The notes under the pieces: generated by a model
What the model was told of the DNA's origin: nothing
Databases searched by the model: none
The model's input: only the letters and a program-made list of their open reading frames with translations
Shown: in pieces, positions 27,071 to 37,541 of the stretch
Numbering within the stretch: the stretch's first letter is position 1
How the letters are laid out: each line of letters starts with the position of its first letter
Program-made: the position numbers and the translations under genes
Source: Variovorax sp. PAMC28562
GTDB lineage: Bacteria; Pseudomonadota; Gammaproteobacteria; Burkholderiales; Burkholderiaceae_C
Reading direction: 5' to 3'
Assembly (NCBI RefSeq): GCF_014303735.1
Contig: NZ_CP060296.1
Coordinates: forward strand, 3,617,501-3,681,500
DNA length: 64,000 bases

Positions 27071-27432
27071 TGGCCGCCGGTTGGCCGGACTGCTTTGCCG
27101 AACTCCAGGTTGCCGTCGTCATCGAGGCCCACGCCGAGACCCTTTCGTTGCCGCTTGCGCCAGAAATCCTGTTCAACCGCGGTGGCTGGAGCGTCACCCA
27201 TGCGTTCGATGAAGGCGTCCTGCTCGGCATCGCCGAGGGTGTCGAGCGCCAGCGGCTCAAGACCGCGCAGCGCCAGGTCGACCTTCGAATAGCCGATGGT
27301 CGGATCGCGTTCGATCGCGCGACCGATACGGATCCAATGCTCGGCCTGCCCCGAGATCGACCGGCTGTTCACCCGCGCAGCATCGCGCAAGGCGTCCATT
27401 TCTAGATCGGAAATTTTTACGGCTTGTGCCAT
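27067..27432 (-). CDS. ParD-like antitoxin
   Basis: 121 aa from the second of two adjacent ATGs, which sits 5 bases after GGAG; using the first adds one Met. The N-terminal part (VKISDLEMDALRDAARVNSRSISGQAEHWIRIGRAIE) resembles the ParD-like DNA-binding antitoxin family. The C-terminal half is acidic and would wrap and neutralise the toxin encoded next. It probably binds the 23-bp inverted repeat just upstream to repress its own operon. Confidence 0.78.
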   Translation of the reverse strand: MAQAVKISDLEMDALRDAARVNSRSISGQAEHWIRIGRAIERDPTIGYSKVDLALRGLEPLALDTLGDAEQDAFIERMGDAPATAVEQDFWRKRQRKGLGVGLDDDGNLEFGKAVRPTGGQ

Positions 27433-27451
27433 CATCGCTCCAGCGGTTCCT

Positions 27452-27474
27452 TAATGAAACCTTGGGTTTAATTA
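27452..27474 (-). promoter_or_regulatory. Toxin-antitoxin operator, 23-bp inverted repeat
   Basis: Arms TAATGAAACC and GGTTTAATTA flank a 3-base centre; nine of ten positions pair. On the minus strand a CATAAT -10-like hexamer overlaps the end of the repeat. It lies 19 bases before the antitoxin start, where ParD-type proteins autoregulate. Confidence 0.6.
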
Positions 27475-27486
27475 TGGCACCACGAT

Positions 27487-29133
27487 TCAAATTGCGCTTT
27501 CAGGCCGACCTCCCGATTTGGCCGGCTGGCCGTCCCAGGTCTGCGGCCCCACGCCGCGCTCGCGCAGCTTGAATTTCTGGACCTTGCCGTTCTCGGTGCG
27601 CGGCAGGTCGGGCAGCACGTCGATGTAGCGCGGCACCGCGAAGTACGGCAGCCGGCTCGTACAAAACTCGATGAGATCAGTGAGGTCGATCCGCACACCC
27701 TCGCGTGCCACCAGCGCCGCCATCACTTCGTCTTCGGCCAATTCGGATTGCACCGGATACACCGCACAAGACGCGACCGCCGGATGACTGGCCAACACCT
27801 GCTCGACCTCGAAAGATGAGATGTTCTCGCCACGACGGCGGATCGCGTCCTTGATGCGATCGACGAAACGGAACGCCCCGTCGGCATCGCGCACTACGCG
27901 GTCGCCGGTGTGAAACCAGAGATTGCGCCAGGCCTCGACGGTTTTCTCCGGCATGTTGAAGTAGCCGCTCGCGAAGGCGTAAGGCTCGTCTGCACGCAGC
28001 AGCAATTCGCCGGCCTCGCCGTCCGGCACGGGCGCATCGTCTTCGTCGGCGACACGCGCCTCGAAGCCCTCGCGCAGCCAGCCCATCACACCGCCGCGCG
28101 GCGACGCCGGCGCGGTGGCGATGGCGAAGTTGGTCTCGGTCGAGCCATAGCCTTCGAGCAGCGTCACGCCGGTGCGCGCCGTGAAGACCTGCCCCGCCGC
28201 GGGTGGCACGCCGGGCCCGAGTCCGATGCGGACGGAATGATTGCGCTCTCCTTCCCCCTCCGGCGGGGCCAACAGGATGGGAACCATCGCACCGAGCAAA
28301 TAGACCACCGTCGCGCCGTTCGCGCGCATCGACGGCCAGAAACCCGATGCCGAGAAGCGCAATTCGAAGACTGCCTGCGCACCCGTCAGTGCAGCCTGCG
28401 CGAAGGTGTTGAGTGCATTGATATGAAAGAGCGGCAGCGTCGTGCAGAGCACGTCGTCGCGGCCGACACCCAGCACCTCGGCGCTGTTCACGCCCCACCA
28501 GAAATACTGCGCATGCGGGCAGATCACGCCTTTGGCAGGGCCGGTGGTGCCCGAGGTGTAGAGGATGGCGAGCGGGTCGCCAGGCTGCACGGCGGCGGGC
28601 GGATTGGCTTGCGCGCTTTCGGCGCCGTGGACGCCTTCCGGATAGCGAGAGACACGCACGCCGGGCGGCAGCTCGCGCGAAGCAACGATCGCTTCCACCT
28701 CGCCGACGTCGCCGACCACCCATATCTCGCGCAACCCCGTGCGACCGAGGTCTGCCATCTTCAGCCGCTCGACGCAACCGGCACCGATCACCAGCAGCTT
28801 CGCCTCGCTGTTCGAAAGGACGTATTCGATCTGCGGACCCATCGATGCCGTGTTGACGGGAACGACCACCGCGCCGAGCCAGCCCGCACCAAGAAAAGTC
28901 TCGATGAACTCGATGCAGTTGCCCGCCATTACTGCGATGCGGTCGCCTCGCACCACACCGGCCTGCGCGAGTGCGGCCGCCCGAACGGCGGCCGCTGCAG
29001 CCGCATCGCGATGCGCCCACTGCCGGCCCGCCACCTTCAACAGCGGACGCGCACCGAACAACGCGGCCTGCCGTTGCAGCATCGCAGGCAGGGTGCGCTG
29101 CGCGGGTGGCAGCGCGCGCAGCTCACTCGTCAT
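27487..29133 (-). CDS. AMP-forming acyl-CoA ligase, copy 1
   Basis: 548 aa ANL-family enzyme. The P-loop motif [18 protein letters not shown] lies near residue 190, then [11 protein letters not shown], a [10 protein letters not shown] strand, [12 protein letters not shown], and the catalytic C-terminal KVQKFKLR region with its lysine (ENGKVQKFK). It activates a carboxylic acid as its CoA thioester. It overlaps the stop of the LivF gene by 11 bases, so it is part of the first transporter module and probably activates the imported acid. It is similar in order and style, but not identical, to the ligase gene at 45788. Confidence 0.9.
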   Translation of the reverse strand: MTSELRALPPAQRTLPAMLQRQAALFGARPLLKVAGRQWAHRDAAAAAAVRAAALAQAGVVRGDRIAVMAGNCIEFIETFLGAGWLGAVVVPVNTASMGPQIEYVLSNSEAKLLVIGAGCVERLKMADLGRTGLREIWVVGDVGEVEAIVASRELPPGVRVSRYPEGVHGAESAQANPPAAVQPGDPLAILYTSGTTGPAKGVICPHAQYFWWGVNSAEVLGVGRDDVLCTTLPLFHINALNTFAQAALTGAQAVFELRFSASGFWPSMRANGATVVYLLGAMVPILLAPPEGEGERNHSVRIGLGPGVPPAAGQVFTARTGVTLLEGYGSTETNFAIATAPASPRGGVMGWLREGFEARVADEDDAPVPDGEAGELLLRADEPYAFASGYFNMPEKTVEAWRNLWFHTGDRVVRDADGAFRFVDRIKDAIRRRGENISSFEVEQVLASHPAVASCAVYPVQSELAEDEVMAALVAREGVRIDLTDLIEFCTSRLPYFAVPRYIDVLPDLPRTENGKVQKFKLRERGVGPQTWDGQPAKSGGRPESAI

Positions 29134-29854
29134 CGTGCGTGCCTCCGCCGAGGTAGGTCGCCTGCACGCGCGGATCGCTCGCCAGTTCGGCCGATGCGCC
29201 GGAGAGCGCGATCTCGCCCGTCTCCAGCACGTAGCCGTGGTCCGACGATTCGAGCGCGGCGCGCGCGTTTTGCTCCACCAGCAGGATCGAGACGCCTTCG
29301 TCGCGCAGCGATCGCACGATGGTGAGGATGTCGCGCACGATCAGCGGCGCCAGGCCGAGGCTGGGTTCGTCGAGCATCAAAAGGCGCGGTGCCGACATCA
29401 GCGCACGACCGACCGCCAGCATCTGACGCTCGCCGCCCGAAAGCGTGTCGGCGCGTTGCGAGCGGCGCTCCGCCAGCCGCGGAAACCGGTCGTACACCGC
29501 TTGCAGTTGCCGCTTCATCGCATCGCTGCGCAACTTCTTGGCGTAGGCGCCGAGTTGCAGGTTGTCGAGCACCGTCAGTTCGCCGAAGAGCTCGCGCTTT
29601 TCCGGCACCAGGCACAGGCCGCGTTCGACACGCGATTCGACGTCGAGCCCATGCAGGTCTTCGCCTTCGAAGCGCAGCACCCCTTTGCTCGGCAGCAGGC
29701 CCATGGCCGCGGCCAGCAGCGTGGTCTTGCCCGCACCGTTCGGCCCGATCACCGAGATGATCTGCCCCGGTTGCAGGGCGAGCGAGACGCCTCGCACGGC
29801 CTCGACCTGTCCGTAGCCGACATGCAGCTCGCCGATTTCCAACATGACCGTCAT
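29123..29854 (-). CDS. LIV-type ABC transporter ATPase LivF, module A
   Basis: 243 aa. It has Walker [10 protein letters not shown], signature LSGGERQM, Walker [14 protein letters not shown] and the LVEQNA switch, the LivF signature set. It is one of two ATPases of a branched-chain-amino-acid-type importer and would pair with the ATPase half of the fused LivM-LivG encoded upstream. Its ATG overlaps that gene's TGA. An alternative start three codons later is possible. A long frame extending further upstream is a shadow of the fused gene. Confidence 0.93.
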   Translation of the reverse strand: MTVMLEIGELHVGYGQVEAVRGVSLALQPGQIISVIGPNGAGKTTLLAAAMGLLPSKGVLRFEGEDLHGLDVESRVERGLCLVPEKRELFGELTVLDNLQLGAYAKKLRSDAMKRQLQAVYDRFPRLAERRSQRADTLSGGERQMLAVGRALMSAPRLLMLDEPSLGLAPLIVRDILTIVRSLRDEGVSILLVEQNARAALESSDHGYVLETGEIALSGASAELASDPRVQATYLGGGTHDDE

Positions 29855-31632
29855 ACGACGCTCCCCAGGTAAGCCGCCTGCACGCGCTCGTCCGCACGCA
29901 CCACGGCGGGCACGCCCTCGACCAGCTTCGAGCCGAAGTTCATCACCACCAATCGGTCCACCAGTTTCATCACGAAGTCCATGTCGTGCTCCACGATGAG
30001 GATGGTCACGCCCTCCCCCTGCAGCTTGCGCAGTAACGCGCCGAGCGCCATTTTTTCCTTGCGGCGCAGTCCGGCCGCAGGCTCGTCGAGCACCAGCAAC
30101 ACCGGGTCGGCGGCAAGCGCTCGCGCGATCTCCAGAATGCGCTGGGTGCCCAGCGGCAGGCTGCCGGCCATCTCGTGCGAGCGGTCGCCGAGGCCGATGC
30201 GATCGAGCTGGCGCTGTGCTTCCTGCAGCACCTGGTGTTCTTCGGCACGGTCGAGCCGGAGACCGGCCTTGAGCACGCCGGCACCGGTCCGCGCATAAGC
30301 ACCCAGCGCGACGTTGTCGAGCAGGCTCATGTGCGGTCGCAGCTTCACGTGCTGGAAGGTGCGCGCCAATCCGAGTCGCGCAACCTGGCGTTGCGGCAGG
30401 CCCGCGATGTTCTGGTCCATGAAGCGCACCTGGCCCGAAGTCATCGGCAGGGTGCAGGTCAGCAGGTTGAACATGGTCGACTTGCCCGCGCCGTTGGGGC
30501 CGATCAGTCCGATGATCTCGCCCGCAGCGACGTCGAAACTCACCTCGTTGACTGCGATCAATCCACCGAAGCGCTTGACCACGCCCTGCACCGACAGGAT
30601 CGGCGTGCCACGCGCCGGCAGCGTGCGTTGCGCCAGCGGCGTGACCGGCTTGACCGGCGCCGTCGACGGCTGCGCTGCCCAACGCCCGCGCGTCCAGCGT
30701 CGCACGAAGCCCATCAGCCCGCCGCGCGCGAAGTGCAGCAGCAGGATGAACACCGCGGCGAAAGCAATGGCTTCGAGCTGCCCTGCGCGTTGCGTGAGCA
30801 GCGGCAACAAGTCCTGCAGGCCGTTCTTCAACAGCAACACCAGCGCTGCACCGACCAGCGCACCCACCAGTTGACCGAGCCCACCGGCCACCGCCATCAG
30901 CAGGTACTCGATGCTCGCGCGCACGTCGAAAGGCGATGGGCTCACGAAGCGGTTCATGTGCGCATAGAGCCAGCCGGCGAGACCTGCGAACAGCGCTGCG
31001 GTGACGAACAGCGTGAGCCGCACGCGGTAAGCATCGGCACCCACGCTCGCCAGCAGCGTGGCACCGCCGCGCAAACCACGTATCGCACGGCCGGGTCGCG
31101 AACTCAGCAGGTTGCGGCTGAACAAAAAGGCCAGTCCGACCAGCGCCCAGATCAGGTAGTAAATGGCACGCGGCTCGGCCAGCGACCAGCCCGCGATGCG
31201 CAGTGCCGGGATGTTCGAGAGCCCGGTGTGGCGCCCGAGCGCCTCGACGTTACCGAAAAGCATCGCGATCGACAGGCCCCACGCGATCGTGCTCAGCGAA
31301 AGAAAGTGCCCGCCCAGGCGCAGCGTCAACATGCCGATCGCGAGGGCCGAGATTCCCGTGAGCGCCAGCGCGAACAGGAGCCCGATCCACGGCGACATAC
31401 CCTGCGTGGTCGTGAGCCACGCACTGGCATACGCCGCGATGCCGACGAAGGCGGCCTGCCCGAAAGAGGTCGACCCGCCGATGCCGGTGAACAGCACCAG
31501 TCCGAGCGCGACCAGCGCGCCGATGCCCACATCGTTGAGCAGCGACACGGTGAAGTTGCCGGCCACCCGCGGCACCAGCGCGAGCAGCAGCACGATGGTC
31601 GCCGTCATGAACATGCGGTTGCGCGGTGTCAT
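29851..31632 (-). CDS. LIV-type ABC transporter LivM-LivG fusion (permease + ATPase), module A
   Basis: 593 aa in one frame. Residues 1 to about 325 are a LivM permease ([24 protein letters not shown], a repeated membrane pattern, [15 protein letters not shown] and [10 protein letters not shown]). After a linker of about 30 residues rich in Pro/Thr, a LivG ATPase follows ([53 protein letters not shown]). LivM and LivG are usually separate, so this is a stable fusion; it also occurs in the second module. ATGA overlaps link it to the genes on both sides. Confidence 0.93.
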   Translation of the reverse strand: MTPRNRMFMTATIVLLLALVPRVAGNFTVSLLNDVGIGALVALGLVLFTGIGGSTSFGQAAFVGIAAYASAWLTTTQGMSPWIGLLFALALTGISALAIGMLTLRLGGHFLSLSTIAWGLSIAMLFGNVEALGRHTGLSNIPALRIAGWSLAEPRAIYYLIWALVGLAFLFSRNLLSSRPGRAIRGLRGGATLLASVGADAYRVRLTLFVTAALFAGLAGWLYAHMNRFVSPSPFDVRASIEYLLMAVAGGLGQLVGALVGAALVLLLKNGLQDLLPLLTQRAGQLEAIAFAAVFILLLHFARGGLMGFVRRWTRGRWAAQPSTAPVKPVTPLAQRTLPARGTPILSVQGVVKRFGGLIAVNEVSFDVAAGEIIGLIGPNGAGKSTMFNLLTCTLPMTSGQVRFMDQNIAGLPQRQVARLGLARTFQHVKLRPHMSLLDNVALGAYARTGAGVLKAGLRLDRAEEHQVLQEAQRQLDRIGLGDRSHEMAGSLPLGTQRILEIARALAADPVLLVLDEPAAGLRRKEKMALGALLRKLQGEGVTILIVEHDMDFVMKLVDRLVVMNFGSKLVEGVPAVVRADERVQAAYLGSVV

Positions 31633-32684
31633 TCGTCCACCTCTTCCTGCTCTTCTTCCTGGTGGCGCGACAGGTACGAGCGCAGCATCAGGACGGGGAT
31701 CAGAAGGCTGAACACGATCACGTCTTTCAGTGCGCCGCTCCAGAACGATGCGTAGCTTTCGACCAGGCCGACGGCGAGTGCGCCGAGGGCGGTCACCGGG
31801 TAACTCACCAGCCCACCGATGATCGCGGCGACGAAGGCCTTCAGCCCGATGATGAAGCCCGAGTCGTAGTACATGGTGGTCACCGGCCCGATCAGGATGC
31901 CGATGAGTCCGGCGAGCAGCGATGCGCTGCCGTACGCCATGAGGGCGGTGCGTGCAGGACGAATACCGACCAGCCGCGCACCGACGCGGTTCACCGCGGT
32001 CGCGCGCAGCGCCTTGCCGGCGACAGTGCGTTCGAACACCAGAAAGAACAGCCCGCTCAACACGATGGCGGAGCCGACCATCAGCAGCACCTGCCCGCTC
32101 ACCACGAAGTTGTCGCCCAGCGTGAACACGCCGCTGGCCAGCGGTTCGGTGCGCGAACCCTCGGGGCCGAAGAACAGCAGGCCGAGTCCCGACAGCAGGA
32201 AGTGCAATGCGAGGGAGACGATCAGCAGCACCAGCACCGACGCATCGGCGATCGGCTGGTACACCACGCGCGCCAGCAGCGGCGTGATCGGCACGATGAG
32301 CAGCAGCGTCGCGGCGATCTGCACCAGCGCCGGCATGCCCGGCCGTGCCGCCAGCCAGGCCAGCAGGCACGGCACGAGAGGCAGCACACCCCAAGCGAGC
32401 AACGCCTTGGGCATGCGCGCCACTTCGCCGCGGCGCCACAGGCTGCCGAGTTCAGTGGCGGTCGCCAGCACGGCCAGCACCGCCACGAGGCCGATGGTCG
32501 GCGGCACGCGGCCGGTCTGGAACGCGGCGAGGGTGAGCGCCGCGAACGCGGTCACGTCGCCGAAGGGCACGAAGACCACTCGCGTGACCGAAAAGATCAG
32601 CACCAGGCCCAGGCCCGCGAGCAGGTAGACCGAGCCGTTGGCCAGCCCGTCCATCGCCAGGATGAGCGCGACGTCCCAGGTCAT
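31629..32684 (-). CDS. LIV-type ABC transporter permease LivH, module A
   Basis: 351 aa. Typical LivH: an N-terminal MDGLANGSVYLLAGLGLVLIFSVTRVV segment, RPARTALMAYGSASLLAGLIGIL, and the TTMYYDSGFIIGLKAFVAAIIGG conserved block. About eight to nine membrane segments are expected. The C-terminus is acidic ([11 protein letters not shown]), a feature shared in short form with the module B protein. It lies 55 bases after the binding-protein gene and overlaps the fused LivM-LivG gene. Confidence 0.92.
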   Translation of the reverse strand: MTWDVALILAMDGLANGSVYLLAGLGLVLIFSVTRVVFVPFGDVTAFAALTLAAFQTGRVPPTIGLVAVLAVLATATELGSLWRRGEVARMPKALLAWGVLPLVPCLLAWLAARPGMPALVQIAATLLLIVPITPLLARVVYQPIADASVLVLLIVSLALHFLLSGLGLLFFGPEGSRTEPLASGVFTLGDNFVVSGQVLLMVGSAIVLSGLFFLVFERTVAGKALRATAVNRVGARLVGIRPARTALMAYGSASLLAGLIGILIGPVTTMYYDSGFIIGLKAFVAAIIGGLVSYPVTALGALAVGLVESYASFWSGALKDVIVFSLLIPVLMLRSYLSRHQEEEQEEVDE

Positions 32685-32739
32685 AGGGTCATCCTTTGCG
32701 TCTGCATCGCTCGTGCTTTGCCGAGTTCGCCGCGTCCGC

Positions 32740-33903
32740 TCAAGGGGCCAGCTTCCACTGGCCGTTGTCGAGCTTGACGATCACGCGAGCGCGCTCGTCC
32801 ACGCCGTAGAGCGCGCCGGGCTTGAAGTTGTAGACGCCGTGCGTACCGACGATTTCCTTGCTGCTGAGAATCGCGTCGCGCAGGGCCAGGCGGAACTCGG
32901 GCGTGCCGGGCGCGGCCTTGGGCATGGCCCGCGCGGCAGCGTCGAGGAACACCAGCCAGGCGTCGAACGAATAGGCCGAGAACGCATCGGTGGTCGGCGC
33001 GTTGTTGACCTTCTGGTAGACCGTGCGGAAGTCGAGAGCGATCTTCTTGGTCGGGGCGCTGTCCGGCAATTGTTCGGCCACGATCACCGGGCCGGTCGGC
33101 ATCAGCGAGCCTTGCGCCGAAGCACCGGCCACCCGCACGAAGTCGGGGTTGATCAGGCCATGCTGCCCATACACGCCGCCCTTGAAGCCACGCTCGGCCA
33201 GCGCCAGGAAAGGCAACGCGCCAGGCGTGCCGGCACCGCCTGTCATGACCGCGTCGGGACGCATGGCGACGATCTTCAGCACCTGCCCGGTCACCGACGA
33301 GTCGGCCCGCGCATAGCGCTCGTTGCTGAGTACCTTGATGCCGGCAGCCGGTGCGGCCTTCATCAGCGCGTCGTACACGAGGTCGCCCCAGACATCGGAG
33401 AAGCCGATGTAGCCGACCGTCTTCACGCCGTTGCGCTTCATGCGCTCGACCACGGCATCGACCATCAGCTGGGTCGGCTGCGCCACGGTCACGGCCCACG
33501 GGTTCTCGATCGGGTCCCACGAGATCGGCGTGAGCGCGATCATCGGCGTCTTGCTGTCGCGGCCGACCTGGGCGATGGCCACGGCCGACGGCGCGCCCGA
33601 GGTGCCCATCAGCACGTCGACCTTTTCTTCTTCCACCAGCTTGCGCGCATTGCGGCCTGCCGCCGTCGGGTCGGAGCCGTCGTCCAGCACGACCAACTGG
33701 ATCTTCACGCCGTTGAGTTCGCCCTTGTAGGCCAGCGCGGCCTGCATGCCCTTGGCGTAGGGAATGCCGATGGAGGAGTTGGGGCCAGACAGCGAGGTGC
33801 TGAGTCCGACCTTGAGGTCGGCCGCCAGCGCGGTCATCGCAAAGCCGATGGCGAGTGCCGCTGTGAGCGCGCCGCGTGTCAGGGTCGGGATCAGGTGCTT
33901 CAT
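32740..33903 (-). CDS. LIV-type periplasmic binding protein, module A
   Basis: 387 aa type-I periplasmic binding protein. A signal peptide is cleaved after MTALA-A; the mature protein starts DLKVGLSTSLSGPNSSIGIPYAKG. The hinge segments VLDDGSDPTAAGRNARKLV and MGTSGAPSAVAIA are typical. A GAGGAG site precedes the ATG. It is strongly similar to the protein encoded at 35511, and both end in NGQWKLAP/KGQWKLAP. It follows the Rieske gene closely, so the ligand is likely an aromatic acid. Many relatives bind aromatic compounds rather than amino acids. Confidence 0.9.
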   Translation of the reverse strand: MKHLIPTLTRGALTAALAIGFAMTALAADLKVGLSTSLSGPNSSIGIPYAKGMQAALAYKGELNGVKIQLVVLDDGSDPTAAGRNARKLVEEEKVDVLMGTSGAPSAVAIAQVGRDSKTPMIALTPISWDPIENPWAVTVAQPTQLMVDAVVERMKRNGVKTVGYIGFSDVWGDLVYDALMKAAPAAGIKVLSNERYARADSSVTGQVLKIVAMRPDAVMTGGAGTPGALPFLALAERGFKGGVYGQHGLINPDFVRVAGASAQGSLMPTGPVIVAEQLPDSAPTKKIALDFRTVYQKVNNAPTTDAFSAYSFDAWLVFLDAAARAMPKAAPGTPEFRLALRDAILSSKEIVGTHGVYNFKPGALYGVDERARVIVKLDNGQWKLAP

Positions 33904-33948
33904 GGTGTCACTCCTCTTGGGTTGAATTGGAAAGATGGAAACGCGGGA

Positions 33949-35286
33949 TCAAGTGGACGTTGCGGATGCGGATACCGATGCGGGTGCCATGTAGCGGGCC
34001 CATGCGCGGAACTGGTTGCGCATCAGAAGCTCGTTGGTGCCGTTGGTCGTGACGGTGCCCTGCCCGATCTCGGCGGCGTCGAAATTGCGGTGCAGGCTGA
34101 CCCAGTCGTTGCCGTTGGCCGCGAGGCCGCGCTGCATGCTTTCGAACAGGTGCACGTCGTCGTGCGCGACGACAGACATCGGCGAGAAGACGAGCCGGTT
34201 GTAGGTCATCGCACGCTGGAACAGCACCTCGGGTGCGCCGGCGGCGCGAAAGCTCCAGGCCTCGATCAAGGTGCGGTTGGCGGCCAGCGGCCGGATCACG
34301 CGGATGGCCTGCGGCGAGCCCTTGACCGACAGGCTCGGATAGAAAACCGAGTTCTGCGGCGACCGCTCCAGGATGTCGGCCGCACGCTGCTCGCCGTGCG
34401 CGGCACGCATCGCAGCCTCGTACTCCGGCAGCTGCGCATAGCCGGAGTGAATGCTGAAGTTGACGCCCAGAATGCTGTGGCCGTTGGCGAACACACGGCC
34501 GCCCATCTTGTCGAAGAAATCGTAGCCGGCACCGAACGGCAGGATCTGTTCCATCGCCATCGGCTTGGGCTCGTCGGCATCGTGCGTCGCCCAGACCGAC
34601 TTCGCAGCCTGTGTCGCCGACTCGTGCGTCGACATCGGATGCACGGTGTCGTTGATGTTCTCCAGGTACATCTTCCAGTTGCAATGGATGATGCTGCGCA
34701 ACACGCCACCGCCGACCGTCAGCCGGCCCTCGGGCGAGCGGTCGACCATGTTGTTGATGGCCTGTTTGACGTCGCCGAAGTAACTGTCGAAGTCGATGCC
34801 CTCCTCGGCCATCCGAACGAAGACGAAGTCGCGGTAGACCACGGTGTTCCTGACTTCGACCAGGCCCTGGCCGGATTCGCACTCGGTCAGGCGCGTGCCT
34901 TCGTAACCGCTCTTCAGCGGCATGCCGAGCGGTGCGCCATCGAGCTTGTAGGTCCAGGCGTGGTACGGGCAGCGAAAGAACTTGCCGGTGTTGCCGTGCT
35001 CGTCTGTGACAAGGCGGCTGCCTTTATGGGCGCAGCGGTTGTAGAACACGCGCACGCAGCCATCCGGTTGGCGGACCAGCATGACCGGTTTGCCTGCGAG
35101 TTCGAGTGCCCAGTAGTCACCGGTGTTCGGTACTTGACTCGTGTGGCCGGCGTAGAGCCACGTGTTCGCGAACAGCCGCTCTTGCTCCAGTGCGAACAGT
35201 TCGTCACTTAGGTACAGGTCGCGGTGGACGCGGTCTTGATCGACCAGTGCTGCGATGGCTTGTGGGTTGTCGCGGTAGTTCGACAT
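33949..35286 (-). CDS. Rieske aromatic ring-hydroxylating oxygenase alpha subunit, copy A (no beta partner nearby)
   Basis: 445 aa. The Rieske [2Fe-2S] ligands are C85/H87 (CAHKG) and C106/H109 (CPYHAW); the mononuclear iron ligands include H216 and H221 in NDTVHPMSTHE. It aligns without gaps over its first half with the alpha subunit encoded at 47895, so the two are paralogs. A GGAGG site precedes the ATG. Unlike that copy it has no beta subunit or reductase gene beside it, so it must borrow them or work as an alpha-only oxygenase. The C-terminus has a Ser/Ala-rich tail. It lies upstream of the module A transporter. Confidence 0.9.
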   Translation of the reverse strand: MSNYRDNPQAIAALVDQDRVHRDLYLSDELFALEQERLFANTWLYAGHTSQVPNTGDYWALELAGKPVMLVRQPDGCVRVFYNRCAHKGSRLVTDEHGNTGKFFRCPYHAWTYKLDGAPLGMPLKSGYEGTRLTECESGQGLVEVRNTVVYRDFVFVRMAEEGIDFDSYFGDVKQAINNMVDRSPEGRLTVGGGVLRSIIHCNWKMYLENINDTVHPMSTHESATQAAKSVWATHDADEPKPMAMEQILPFGAGYDFFDKMGGRVFANGHSILGVNFSIHSGYAQLPEYEAAMRAAHGEQRAADILERSPQNSVFYPSLSVKGSPQAIRVIRPLAANRTLIEAWSFRAAGAPEVLFQRAMTYNRLVFSPMSVVAHDDVHLFESMQRGLAANGNDWVSLHRNFDAAEIGQGTVTTNGTNELLMRNQFRAWARYMAPASVSASATST

Positions 35287-35376
35287 GTCAATGCCTCCGT
35301 AACTGGGTGCGGGTGCATTCGTTGGCTCGTGCCGAGGCCACCGATACGGGCGCTACGAGATCGCGTCGATGGTGTG

Positions 35377-35434
35377 CTCCCCGCAGCGAAATAAAGGAGG
35401 AGGCCCAAGGCCGGGGGACATTCGCGGAGGGGAG
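35377..35434. repeat. Imperfect inverted repeat, candidate REP-like extragenic element
   Basis: Arms CTCCCCGCAGCGAA (35377-35390) and TTCGCGGAGGGGAG (35421-35434) match at 12 of 14 positions around a 30-base centre that carries a shorter GGCC-centred palindrome. It sits in the 224-bp gap before the Rieske gene, which holds no gene I can support. Similar palindromes are, as I recall, scattered in intergenic DNA of related Comamonadaceae; copy number cannot be checked here. Confidence 0.45.
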
Positions 35435-35510
35435 TACGCCGCCGGCGTGATCCCACCCCGTGCGCAACAAGCGCACCACCAAACAACGAGAACGAGCGCC
35501 GGTCTTCATC

Positions 35511-36665
35511 TCAAGGAGCCAGCTTCCACTGACCCTTCTCCATCTTCACCATGACCACGCCACGCTTGTCGGAGCCGTAACGGTCGTCCGGCTTGAAGTT
35601 GTAGACACCGTGCGTGCCGACCAACTCCTTGGTGCTCATGATCGCGTCGCGCAATGCCGTGCGGTAGGCGGCTGTGCCGGGCTCGCCCTTGGTGCGCTTG
35701 GCTGCATCGCCGAGCAGCAGGTACGAGTCGTAGGTGTATGACGAAAAGGCGTCGTTGGGTGGCGCGCCGTTGAGCTTCTGGTAGGCGGCGCGGAAGTTCA
35801 TCGACACGGCACGAATCGGGTTGTCGGCGGCGAGCTGGTCGGCCACCAGCACAGGGCCGCTCGGCACTTGCAGACCTTCTATGGAGGCGCCGCCCACTCG
35901 CACGAAGTCGGCGTTGATGAGGCCGTGGGTGCCGTAGAGGTGACCTTTGTAGCCACGCTCGGTCAATGCCAGGTACGGCAGCGCGCCGGGGGTGCCGGAG
36001 TTGCCGGCAAACACGGCATCGGGGCGCAGCGCGGTGATCTTGAGGATCTGGCCGGTGACCGATGCGTCGGCGCGCGCATAGCGTTCGTTGGCGACGATCT
36101 TGATGCCGGCGGCGTCGGTGCTCGTCTTCAGCGAGTCGTAGGCCAGGTCGCCGAGTGCGTCGGAGAAGCCGATGAAGGCGACCGTTTTCACGCCTGCCTT
36201 CTGCATGCGCTCGACCACCGCCGAGACCATCAGCGGGAAAGATTGCGACACCGTGACCGCCCACGTGTCGGCGCCGCCGGCGATCGTCACCGGCGTGGGC
36301 GAGATCAGCGGCACGTTGAGTTCTTTCGCGACCGCGGCGATGGCCATGGCACCGGGCACACCGGAGGTGCCGATGAGCACGTCGACCTTGTCTTCGACCA
36401 CCAGCTTGCGGGCGTTGCGGCCGGCGGTCGTCGGGTCGGATGCGTCGTCGAGGACGATGAGCTCGACCTTGTGGCCGGCCAGCATCGGACTTTCGGCGAT
36501 GGCAGCGCGGATGCCTTTTTCGTACGGGATGCCGAGTGCGGACACCGGGCCGGAGAGCGAACTGATGAAGCCGATCCTGAGGTCGGCAGCCATCGCGGCG
36601 GCCGAGAGTCCCATGGCGATGCCGAGTGCCACGGCGGTGCGGGTCATGTTTTCGATCGATGTCAT
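35511..36665 (-). CDS. LIV-type periplasmic binding protein, second of the two similar copies
   Basis: 384 aa from the ATG giving MTSIENM, which has AAGGG upstream. A signal peptide ends AAAMA-A, and the mature protein begins DLRIGFISSLSGPVSALGIPYEKG. It is clearly paralogous to the protein encoded at 32740 (VLDDASDPTTAGRNARKLV, IGTSGVPGAMAIA). It has its own promoter: TTGACA on the minus strand at 36707-36712, with a -10-like TCATAT or CATATT 17-18 bases away. It lies between the two complete permease sets and could serve either. Confidence 0.9.
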   Translation of the reverse strand: MTSIENMTRTAVALGIAMGLSAAAMAADLRIGFISSLSGPVSALGIPYEKGIRAAIAESPMLAGHKVELIVLDDASDPTTAGRNARKLVVEDKVDVLIGTSGVPGAMAIAAVAKELNVPLISPTPVTIAGGADTWAVTVSQSFPLMVSAVVERMQKAGVKTVAFIGFSDALGDLAYDSLKTSTDAAGIKIVANERYARADASVTGQILKITALRPDAVFAGNSGTPGALPYLALTERGYKGHLYGTHGLINADFVRVGGASIEGLQVPSGPVLVADQLAADNPIRAVSMNFRAAYQKLNGAPPNDAFSSYTYDSYLLLGDAAKRTKGEPGTAAYRTALRDAIMSTKELVGTHGVYNFKPDDRYGSDKRGVVMVKMEKGQWKLAP

Positions 36666-36682
36666 GGGTGCCCTTTCAGAGG

Positions 36683-36713
36683 AATATGAAGTTCGAAACA
36701 TTGAGGTGTCAAC
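36683..36713 (-). promoter_or_regulatory. Promoter with TTGA-N4-TCAA operator-like palindrome
   Basis: On the minus strand a consensus -35 TTGACA (36707-36712) is spaced 18 bases from CATATT (36683-36688). The -35 is embedded in TTGAGGTGTCAA (36701-36712), a TTGA/TCAA dyad. The sequence resembles those at the marR promoter (54017) and the promoter at 57610, suggesting a shared MarR site. Part of the likeness is simply the -35 hexamer. Confidence 0.5.
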
Positions 36714-36767
36714 AATATTGGCGTGTCATGGCATCGAATTCGAAGCATGGATGTCAGTACGGCGCTT

Positions 36768-37537
<770 letters not shown>

Positions 37538-37541
<4 letters not shown>

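Noticed and set aside
29123..30682. Long open frame joined to the LivF gene
   Set aside because: The upstream part is a shadow of the fused LivM-LivG gene on the same strand in another frame; it is Arg/Ala-rich and shows no family motif. The LivF start at 29854 is coupled by ATGA.
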